Positions 35,261 to 44,174 of a stretch of DNA of 64,000 bases are shown piece by piece. The notes below the pieces were generated by a model. That model was not told the origin of the DNA. It saw nothing but the letters and a program-made list of their open reading frames with translations, and made no database searches. The stretch is from Ampelocalamus luodianensis (Eukaryota; Streptophyta; Magnoliopsida; Poales; Poaceae): contig CM070617.1 of assembly GCA_036346255.1 (NCBI GenBank), forward strand, positions 27,207,080-27,271,079, read 5' to 3'. A program made the position numbers and the translations under genes. The number at the start of each line of letters is the position of its first letter. The stretch's first letter is position 1.

Positions 35261-35632
35261 ATGGCGCCTCCTCCCTTTGGCCACCGCCGCCGTTGCCAGC
35301 TGCACCCGCCACCGGCTCTATCCTGGCCCATGCGCTCTCGGCCCGCATGCGCCTGCGTGCCCGCGCCCGATGGCCCGGCTGGCGTCAGCGGCTCCCCGAA
35401 GACCAGTGCGAACCACAACGGCTTGTCGGACTTGTTCCACACGCTGAGGCCGTCGCCGGGGCCGAGCACAAGGCAGTGGTGGGCGCTCACAAGAGAGGCC
35501 TTCTCCCTGCCAAAGACACCCTCGCCTTCGATGATGTACACGAAGGAGTTCCAGCCCTCGGGGATGGGCTGGTGCAGTTGGGACCCCGGTTGCATCGTGA
35601 AGTCCATGTACATTGTCGGTGTCCGGGTGTAG
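35261..35632 (+). CDS. Chimeric open frame inside the Pack-MULE, 123 aa
   Basis: An ATG (MAPPPFGHRRRC) follows a CT-rich leader-like segment (35100-35260) that looks like the 5' untranslated region of a plant gene. The frame then runs antisense through the last pirin exon. The N-terminal part is Pro/Arg/Cys-rich without a known domain. The likely origin is capture of two different gene segments and their head-on fusion. Whether it is expressed cannot be told from sequence. Confidence 0.35.
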   Translation: MAPPPFGHRRRCQLHPPPALSWPMRSRPACACVPAPDGPAGVSGSPKTSANHNGLSDLFHTLRPSPGPSTRQWWALTREAFSLPKTPSPSMMYTKEFQPSGMGWCSWDPGCIVKSMYIVGVRV

Positions 35633-36790
35633 ACCGGCGAGCGCACGCCGAAGGCCTCACCGACAATGATCTTGACCTCGACGTCGTCCTTCTCAGCATT
35701 GCTTATATCCTTGCTCCCAAGTTCTTGGCACTGTGGCTCAATCCTGAGAATAGGAAAAACAATGAGCATTTGAAAAACAAAATGTTGAGTGACTGATCAT
35801 GTAGAAATTGTTCAAGAAGATTTTTACATACATCTTGTCTTCGGAAGAAAGATTGATTCATAGCTGAAGACCCTTCTGCACCCCATCTGTTGCCGGCATC
35901 TATGAATGCATGATGACGGGGCCTGCCGTCATCCACTGAAGAACAGAGGTTGCAAATTTCAATGTTAGGATAGGAAAAATGACATTTTTGTGGTGAAAAA
36001 TTGAATGGATGAAGTGCATGATGATTTCCTTGATTAACTAGAGAGTAGAGTGAGACCTGGACATCTTGTGGCCTTGTGGTGCCCTTGTGGCCTGCAAAGT
36101 CCTAGTGAGTGAAGGCCCCCTGAACGAAACCCAAACACAAGCAAGCAGCAAACACCTCACGGGCAGCAACATGTAAAAAACACAAGATGTAAACAAAGGA
36201 AGCAGCAGTCATACGTCAAGCATGTAGGTTAAGGTCTCAAATCCTGCAAGCAAAAGACCAAAGCAGTCAGAATTTATGGTTCCAATTCACAAATTCCAAT
36301 GCAAGCTGAAGATTTGATTTGCGGAAGAAGCAACCAACCTCTGTGGGGATGATCAGGAAATCCGGCGGGCTTGGAAACTACTAAAAGAAAAGAAGATTCC
36401 AATGAGTGTCAGTATAATCGAAATGACAAATTTGATCATTTGGGTATCCAAAGATTGCAAATTTAAGGCGGTCGAATCGAGTGGAAATTACGCTTACCTG
36501 AGAACTCATCGAAAATGAGGAAAGGGTCGAGGTTCCTAAGCTCAGGCCTGCAGATAGAAGAGAGAAAGGTGAACACCCCATGAGAAATAGCTGGAACGAA
36601 CCAGCAGGGCCTCCTCCACTCCAAGAACTAGCCTGATTGGAGTAAGATCCAACAGGACCAGGAAGCGAATCGAATTCACGTGAATATGAAGCGATGATAG
36701 ATTGATACCTGCCATGCTCCTCCTATTGGTGGCACCCTGGCCCTCGGGTTGGGACTCCGCCATCAGAGTCATCGACGAGACTTGATGGAG
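35380..36790 (-). pseudogene. Pirin-like gene (cupin family), captured and disabled
   Basis: Minus-strand exons in order: AESQPEGQGATNRRS (ending 36709), PELRNLDPFLIFDEFS (36498-36547), AGFPDHPHRG (about 36345-36381), GFETLTYML (about 36215-36247), GAFTH-stop-DFAGHKG, WMTAG...HS-stop-MPA, and a long last exon with VKIIVGEAFGVRSPVYTRTP and GWNSFVYIIEGEGVFGRE. Good splice sites remain, for example CAG|GTAAGCG at 36498. Stops lie at 36102-36104, 35900-35902 and 35858-35860. The C-terminus is lost at about 35390, after GDGLSVWNKSDKPLWF. Pirins are nuclear cupin-fold proteins; this copy is dead. Retained introns mean genomic DNA was captured. Confidence 0.9.
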
Positions 36791-36999
36791 ATGATGGAGT
36801 CTGAGCAACTACGAGGGCGGTGGAGACGGTGCAGGCGCTGACGAGCATGGAGATGCCACCGCCGTACAGGATGGTGGTGACACTGAGAATGAAGGGCGGG
36901 CTCCTTGTGCGAATCAGGAGGCGGGAGGGCGATGCAGGCCGACCGAAGTTGACCAGCAGTGAAGAGACATTGCAATAACTCATAAACACCTCCTGCCAG

Positions 37000-37197
37000 C
37001 TCAACTACCCCACGCAACGGCCAACGTGGCGAAATCAGCCTGACCGGACGCCACGTGCGCAAAATCACTGCACGAAACAGCCGGAGGGGGTAGGTTGTCT
37101 GGTTTTGCAACTTCGGGGTGTCAAATGTCCTATTTTTTAATACAGGGGGTTACTTATCCGTATGTCCATACTTGAGGGGTTAGAATGGACTTCTTCA
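37000..37197 (-). repeat. Right terminal inverted repeat of the Pack-MULE
   Basis: It is the partner of 34876-35070. The last base is A at 37197, immediately followed by the 9 bp duplication. Confidence 0.85.
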
Positions 37198-37206
37198 TTT
37201 ATTTAT
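37198..37206 (+). repeat. Target duplication, right copy (TTTATTTAT)
   Basis: It is identical to 34867-34875. Confidence 0.85.
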
Positions 37207-37618
37207 TAATGTTTACTTAGATAAATATATTTGTCTACATGAGCCCTCCGACCACCTCTCTTGGTCCAATCGTTGAAACTGAAAAAATCCAGGGAGGTGC
37301 CATTGCCTGCTCCTCCTGTAGCTAAGTTAGCGCAAATCAGCTTAGTGGAGACGACAGTGCCTGAGGTGGTCGCTGAGGAAGTGGTTGGAGATGCTTTGAC
37401 CTCCCTAAGATAGATACCTTGTAGATAGGGTGCCAACCTGATAAGTGCTCGGTCGCGTTTTTCTTTGAGAAGGTTGACATCATCTTCACGCTGCTCGCAT
37501 TGATTGACGTTATCATGGAGATTTATTAGTGTAGAATCCAAATGAAATTCTTTAGGTAATACGGGCTTATTTGGTTGGTGCTCTGTGCTCCACGCTGAAA
37601 GATCTAGACCCGCCATTA
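37207..37618. mobile_element. Continuation of the Tat-like element between two insertions
   Basis: Coding character is seen on both strands: plus-strand KLAQISLVETTVPEVVAEEV (about 37320-37380) and minus-strand EQREDDVNLLKEKRDRALIR (about 37440-37500). One or both belong to the transposon-borne gene interrupted by the Pack-MULE. Which strand is real is not settled by reading. Confidence 0.4.
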
Positions 37619-37636
37619 TGTGGTAATGGAGTTTTG

Positions 37637-37945
37637 GTGATTAATGATAAATCTAATTGGGAGACTAACACCTTTATTGATATACATATTGTGTAGTCTT
37701 ATTTGGATATAAAGGTGAAAATCATGAAGGCATGCAAAGTGATTAAGTGATTAATGACAAATGCACTTGTGAGACTAACACTCCTATTGTTATATCAAGT
37801 TTAGTCTCAGCTTGGGTATAAAAGCAAAAATCCAAACAGGTATGTATTCATTAATGACAAATCTATTTGTGAGACTAACAATTCTATTGATTATCTATTG
37901 CTTAGTCTCGTTTGGATATAAAGATGAAAATACAAGAGGTATGCA
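37637..37945 (+). repeat. Tandem repeat, about 105 bp x 3
   Basis: ATTAATGA(T/C)AAAT recurs at about 37640, 37750 and 37849. Each copy is followed by GAGACTAACA and then (T/G)GGATATAAAG or a variant. It is within the U3 of the SIRE-like LTR. Confidence 0.8.
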
Positions 37946-38149
37946 TTCTACTTCTTATTATTATATCTTGTTGCATTCCTCGGATCCAAAATATAGGTTA
38001 AACTCCACCAAAAAGGTTAACTTGGATATGTGCATATGTTTCCATTACACATTTGTGTATGCACACATTTAGGGGGAGTTCATTCTATATTTTGTGGTTT
38101 CATTAGTATTGATCCATATTCTCTTTTCACATATATTAAGGATCTTTAT

Positions 38150-38400
38150 TTTGAAACATATCCTTGAATATATTTAACTTGTGTAGTTAATATATTCATA
38201 TGAGTATATGAGAGCATATGAGACTTGTGTAGTTCATTGATGCTCATATATCCTTGAATATATTTTAACTTGTGTAGTTAATATATTCATATGAGTATAT
38301 ACAACTTGTGTAGTTCGTATACACTCATATTTAGTATATACAACTTGTAGTTCGTATATACTCTTGGTATATATAACTTATGTAGTTCATATACACTCAT
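38150..38400 (+). repeat. AT-rich repeats with ACTTGTGTAGTT core
   Basis: The core ACTTGTGTAGTT(A/C) and the string TATATTCATATGAGTATAT recur several times with variable spacing. They are part of the SIRE-like LTR. Confidence 0.75.
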
Positions 38401-39837
38401 GTCACTTTATATTCAATTATTTGCAATTGTGTTGTGGGACTAATGTGTGTGCTAAGATGTTTTCAAGGCTTAGTCCCGGAGTTTGAATGGTGACATGAAA
38501 AGGAAATGCAAAGGTGATAAGAGATCGACATGGCTCAAGACAAAGGAGTCATGCATTGCATTTAAAAGCTTCGAAATGCGGTAGTACCTGGCGTTGTATG
38601 CGTGTGTAGTACCGCACCATGATGTACCGATTTACGTGCGGTATGAAAATTCCAAGAACATTGCTTTTGGACTTGGTTTGCTCGAGGTGGAGCGGTAGTA
38701 CCGAGTTCATGTGGCGGAACTATCACAGAGCGTATGACCGCAAATATGTTGGCGGTATGTAAATTCCGCAGAAGGTATTTTTCAGATTTCTCGAGCCTCG
38801 AAATCGGTAGTACCGCGATCGAGAAACGGTACTACCGGAGAGCGGTATTACGGATGCTAGTTGGCGGTAATACCGCACCTTCAGTAATGGTTTGTTCAAA
38901 AGCATTTATGCAGGTATATCTTGGTAATTAATGTTAATGACATTGTGGGACTAACATTTTCCATGAGTTGGATGAATAGGTTATGTTCCAGGGTGATGAA
39001 GACTTTGGATGGCATCATGAGTTGATCGTCATCAAGTCAAGGTTCAAGGAGATGATGCATCATGTGTTGATGCATATCAAGATCTCGAAGAAGAGATGAT
39101 CATGAGTTGATCATCAAGTCAAGAGAAGATGCATCATGTGTTGATTGAGGTCAAGTAAAAGATGCATCGTGGGTTGATGCATATCAAGACGATGACCCGG
39201 ACATGAAGCGAGGATGTGAGTCATCAAGCTTCAAGTGGATGGTCAAGGCAAAGGTATGACTAGCTAGGGCTAAGGATTTGTTCCTAGTCTTTTACCGATC
39301 TCGGTGTTTGGTTGGAGACCGGATTGCTAGAATAGGTTGTCGTACTATTAAGAGGGGTCTTGTCTAGTAGCTTGAGTTAGTCATGTGTTGATAGCTCATT
39401 GTGTTTGCTCTAGCTCAACTTAACATGTTGCCTATATTTGCGAATGTGTTTTACAAATAGTTGAGGCTCATGGATAATCCTTGTAGCATGTGACTATACT
39501 TTGCAAATGTGTTTTGCAAACGGTTGAAATCCATGTACCTACTCCTTGTAGCATGATCTAAGTTTGCAAATATGTTTTACAAATTGTTGGGATTCATGTA
39601 TTTTCCCTTGGCATGATCTAAGATTGCTTGTTGCTAACTCTTTGGACTTAGACCATGGTAGTGGCTCTTTTGAGTTGAGCTTTTTGATTTGATCAAATGT
39701 GTTTGAGATCAATCAAATAGGTGGGTTGTGTAGCCCTCTGAATAAGCTTTCAATAGAGTCCAAGATCACTCAATTCCGACATTGGAGTCAAAAGTTATGA
39801 CCTTTTTACCGAGTGTCGTCTGTGCTGAAAATCGGGC

Positions 39838-39965
39838 TGCGGTAGTACCGCAGTGCGGTAGTACCGCAGTGCGGTAGTACCGCAGTGCGGTAGTACCACC
39901 CGTATAACTGCGGTAGTACCGCAGAACGGTAGTACCGCCCCTTGTGAGTGCGGTACGACCGTAAA
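39838..39965 (+). repeat. 16-bp repeat GCGGTAGTACCGCAGT
   Basis: Four near-perfect 16 bp units lie at 39838-39896, followed by looser copies to 39965. The core CGGTA-G-TACCG is an inverted repeat with a one-base centre. Dispersed copies occur at 38580-38880. They lie about 60-190 bp upstream of the LTR TATA box. Confidence 0.9.
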
Positions 39966-40027
39966 AGGCTGTAACGGCTAGTTTTTGGCTGTTTCGTCTC
40001 CAAACGGCTAGTTTTTGGTTTAGGGGC

Positions 40028-40035
40028 TATAAATA
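40028..40035 (+). promoter_or_regulatory. TATA box of the SIRE-like LTR
   Basis: TATAAATA is followed by CCCCC and a leader. It lies just downstream of the 16-bp repeat array. Confidence 0.55.
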
Positions 40036-40919
40036 CCCCCTTGGCCGGTTGAGAGACAATCTTTGGCATCCCATTGAGTTCCTTTGAGCTAAGAGCAAGT
40101 CCTCTACTCCCATTTGTGCATGTGTTGCACTTAGTGAGGTTTGAGAGGCAAATCCTATTGCATGTGTTGCATTAGGTGGTGGATTTAGTATCCACGAGAG
40201 CTTTGACACTTGATTGGTTCAAGTGAAAGTTGGAGACTTGTTACTCTTGGTGTTTGCCGACACCTAGACGGGGTGGAGGCGTTGTGCGTCGGTCATCTTC
40301 TCAAGTGAAGCTTGTGAGAAGACCCGAGCTATTTGTGAGTGGCTTGGTGCTCGCCATCTGCGGAGCGGAGTAAGAGCAACCCTAGTGGATTGAGGTGATA
40401 AGTTCAAGTTGGAGTCGGTTAAAGCGGTTGAACTCACTTAGAGGTGTTGGTTCGGTTGGAACCGGTCCAAGTGGTTTGGACTTACCTCGGAGGTGTTGCC
40501 TCGCGTTTTGGAGCTGATCCAAAAGGTTGAACTTACCTCAGCGTGGATTAGGGGAGACCGGCAAGTCTTCGATCACCACGGGAAAAATATCGTCGTGTCA
40601 ATTGTGGTTTGCATTCTAGCTTTAGTACATAGCAATTTATATTCCTAGAATTAAATTGCTTACTTGTGTGAATGCTATCTTATGTACTTAATTGTTTATA
40701 TCATTGGTTAATTGCTTTCAAGTCTTTGCTAAAATTGCTCTATTTTTTATTGACTTGTATTGTTGGTGCACTTAGTGAACTTAGTTGAACCTAGTTGTTT
40801 TAGGCTTTAATTGTGCAAAACCGTATTTGTATTAGCTTCCGCATTAGAAATCGGTTTTAGCGCATAGAAGTTTTTAAAACGCCTATTCACCCCCCTCTAG
40901 TCGGCCTCCTCGATCTTAC

Positions 40920-41279
40920 ACACGCTTGGAAAAAAGTGGTGCCTAAAGGTAGCCTAGAAAGTAGATGATTTTTGCCTGACCAGACAAGTCTAAAGATGAG
41001 TTATTTGATTGAAAGCCTGTGCTTGAGACTGATTGATGAAAGTAGGGATGGTGGATCGAAGACTAGAACGGTAGATCGAGTCGCTTGGGAACCAGACGCT
41101 TGTTTTGGTCGCCTGTGCCTGGGAGCGATGCCAGGGAGCGAGCCAGGTCGTCAACCAAACAACATCTTGGCGAGCTACCTTGTGCCAGGATGCAAAGCAA
41201 AGATGCCTTACATCTTATACCTTGTAGACAAGTTGAAATGGTGTTTCACATGTAGTTCTACTAGTTGTGGTACGTAGGG
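40920..41279. other. Non-coding remnant between LTR and gypsy integrase
   Basis: No domain is readable. It most likely belongs to the surrounding gypsy element downstream (minus strand) of its integrase. Confidence 0.35.
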
Positions 41280-42970
41280 CCTAAAGAATTTAGTAGCTGT
41301 CGTCTACGCAAGCCCTCGTGCGTAATTTGAGTATGCCGAAGACTCTTTTCTTTGCGCCTAGAATGATTTGACCGTTCAATTGCTCCATTGCTTTGTGAAT
41401 GAGCAACAAAAGCGAAACAAATCTTGGTACCTATTTCATCACAGAAATCTTGAAACAGACCACTAACAAATTATGATCCATTATCAGTCATAAGACGAGT
41501 GAGTACGCCAAAATGAGTCACTATATTTCTCATAAAGAATTTTTTGACTGCTGATGCAGTGATTGTAGTGACGGGTTCAGCTTCAATACACTTAGTAAAT
41601 GTATCAATGACCGCAAATAAGAATTTTCCCGATTAGTTGCCCTATGTAAAGGTCCAACTATATCCATTCCCCATGTCGAAAATATCCATGACAATGGAAT
41701 TGTCTGCAATTGATTTGCAGGATGGTGTACTCGTTGAGCACAAAATTGGCATTGTTCACAAGTCTTCACAAGATGCATTGCGTCTAGTAGTGCAGTGAGC
41801 CAATAAAAACCTTGTCGGAAAGCTTTCCCGCCTAGCGTTCTACATGAAGCATGTGCTCCACATAAGCCCTCATGTATTTCATGAAGTAATATTTTACCAT
41901 TCTCCTGAAAAATACAACGCATTAGAACACCACGTGCTTCTTTTTTTGTATAGGTCGTTGTCAACTAGTTTGTAAAATCTTGCCTTTCGAATTAATATGT
42001 AATTGTCACGTGCATCCTCAGGCATTGTCCCATGTGCCAGATAGGTTTTTAATGGTTGGATCCAATCTGCGTTATGCTAAAGAACGGTGGCCTCTGAAGT
42101 AGTCGGTGATACTTCTGTAGATGTACTTACAGAGGATTTAGACAGACATTTAACGAAAACACCAGTTGGAACAGGTGACCGTAAGGAGCCCAGTTTTGAT
42201 AACTGGTTCGCTAAAGTATTATCCTTTCAAGGAATGTATTGGTCTTCGAAACTACTGAAGTATTTTTTTTCAATTTCTGCACTTCATCCAAGTAGTGAGC
42301 CGTTGTCTCATTAGAACATTGAAATTCCTTACTAACCTGGTTTACGACTAATTGCAAATCGCCCACCGCTAGAAGTCGACGAACACTGAGGGATTTAGCT
42401 GCTCGGGGCCAGCTAGAAAATTTCATACTCTACATATTTTTTGTGGCACGGAATTGCAGTTGGATTACATACTGTAACCGGTCTCCTTATGGCATGATCA
42501 GAACTATACATGCTCTCGAGCCTTCAAGTTCTTGAGAAGCATTGAAGTATGATGTCCGGTGGTCGTTTAGCTAGACTCAATCTGCTCCTATGGTTCAGGA
42601 TTAGTCCATTTAGCGATCAAATCTGCCAAAGCCTGAGACTTAATTGTTGTTCGGGCCAGTCAAACATTGAACCTTCTTTACGTTTGAAGGTGGTGAGAGA
42701 GATTCAATGGCATAGATTTTTTCGGGATTTACTTCAATTCCTCTATAATTAACAAGGAAACCAAGTAATTTACCAGAGAAACACCAAAAGCACACTTTTT
42801 TGGATTCAACTTTATTCCTTTATTATTCAAATTGACAAAGGTTTTTGCCAGATCAGACAGGTGATCAGAGCTTTTTGTGATCTTTACAACAAGATCGTCT
42901 ACATATGCTTCTTGATTATGCCCTATCTGATAGACAAATGTCTTTTGCATAAGCCACCGGAGAGAGAATA
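41280..42970 (-). mobile_element. Ty3/gypsy pol remnant, Tat-like (RT end, RNase H, integrase)
   Basis: On the minus strand the order is reverse transcriptase (EAYVDDLVVKITKS, then KLNPKKCAFGV; about 42910-42800), RNase H (VGDLQLVVNQVSKEFQCS, about 42350) and integrase with its HHCC zinc site (H...GAH...CEQCQFC) and WGMDIVGPLHRA (about 41960-41640). This is gypsy order. Many stops and shifts make it non-functional. The reverse transcriptase starts abruptly near 42960, so the 5' part was lost or moved. The motif style matches rice RIRE2/Tat-like elements, which fits the antisense gene at 33.2-34.9 kb. Confidence 0.8.
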
Positions 42971-43886
42971 GCGAGTGTCCTGGGTAGGGATCGGCGACGA
43001 TTGCATGTGTATGTGTGTTTGGTGTTGTAGCGATCAGCATTGTAGAAGATTAAGGGGTGACAACAGAGAGAGATCGGTCAAGAATTGGGTTTGTTGTTCG
43101 AGGTTGAAGTAGAAAAGTTGTGGCAGTAAGAAGAGATAAAAAACACATGGTTTAGTGGGACAACCGACGTGTGAGGAAAGATAAGTTCAATGTAGGTCGC
43201 CGACGGTGCATCAGTGTATGCGTGAACAAAGTACTCTAATACCATATAAACTAATAAGATAATTTACCACATACATAATAAACATATTGCTTAGATTAAA
43301 TAGAAGTATATCTACATACTTACATTTTGAAAAATAGTAACTAATGGAGGAAGAATAAGGTCATGCAACTACATGAATCCATGCATAATAAAGAGTGGTT
43401 ACGTTACTAGGAACCCCAACAACTTATCGTGCTCAATGATTTTCCTCCGTCAAAGCTCATACTTCAATTTCGTTTCTCAAGTTATATTTTTCTTCAAGCT
43501 TCTATTGATATTTATAATGTTTATGATGTCTTAAAATTCTAAATAGTCTACAAGTTAATTAAATATATTCTCAGTCATTTAAGTTAAATCATTTGATACT
43601 ACAAACTTTGAAACAAATCTAGCTGCGCAAATGCACGGACTACTGTGCTAGTTTCAAGTACTTATGCAAATTTACATAACTCAATTGGTTTCCTATGAAA
43701 CTTTAGTGGATCATGTGACCACATAATACCCGAAACGTCACCTGTTACCTGCTATAGTGTGCATAATGTTCAGAGAGTGCAACATCTCTATCATCTATCT
43801 GTCCCAACTTTCCAGCGAGAATATGCTGCTAAGGTCCCAACTAGGACATTGTGTTTACACAAAAGATCTGTTTTATTTTTCATGTG
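42971..43886. other. Intergenic, no gene recognised
   Basis: The sequence is AT-rich with short frames only. It may contain remnants of the gypsy element's 5' side, but nothing is readable. Confidence 0.4.
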
Positions 43887-43889
43887 TAA

Positions 43890-44171
43890 GAGCATGTACA
43901 ATGAGTTTATGTCAGCTGTTTATAGCCTCTGTCACGTAAGATTTTTGCTAACATAGATGAAAGAGAATGAAAAGAGAGAAAGTTACTGTCTACAATCCTG
44001 TAGTCGACTGTAGTATCAGAAACAAGAAAAGCATTAAAAGATTGTGTATTGTCTACAATCGTGTAGACGACTGTATCGCCATAACCATTGTATGAGCTGT
44101 TTTTAGTGTTGTTTACAGATGATATGGAGAGTTACTATAGACAGCAACTGTCTGTACCATTGTACATACCC
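43890..44171. mobile_element. MITE, Tourist/PIF-Harbinger-like
   Basis: The ends are GAGCATGTACAATG and the reverse complement of GGGTATGTACAATG, flanked by TAA at 43887-43889 and 44172-44174. Internally, GTCTACAATC(C/G)TGTAG(T/A)CGACTGTA occurs twice. It is 282 bp and non-coding. Confidence 0.8.
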
Positions 44172-44174
44172 TAA

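Larger units (their letters stand above)
34876..37197. mobile_element. Pack-MULE carrying a broken pirin gene
   Basis: This 2322 bp element has terminal inverted repeats of about 195 bp. The left end starts GGAAGAAGTCCATTC and the right end, reversed, TGAAGAAGTCCATTC. Further matching blocks in both arms include TTTGACACCCCGAAGTTG and GGCTGTTTCGTGC. A perfect 9 bp target duplication flanks it. It encodes no transposase, so it would need an autonomous MULE. Inside are exons and introns of a pirin gene on the minus strand and a second, unrelated-looking leader segment on the plus strand. It sits in the antisense gene of the surrounding gypsy element. Confidence 0.9.
37619..40919 (+). mobile_element. 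SIRE/Maximus-like solo LTR, about 3.3 kb
   Basis: It starts TGTGGTAATGGAG with TTTTGGTGATTAATGA close behind, and ends CCTATTCACCCCCCTC...GATCTTACA. Both are characteristic of the long LTRs of SIRE/Maximus-type copia elements in grasses. A TATA box (TATAAATA) at 40028-40035 is followed by about 0.9 kb of R/U5. U3 holds three kinds of internal repeats. No internal retroelement sequence follows and no clear target duplication was found, so the exact ends are tentative. Confidence 0.6.
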
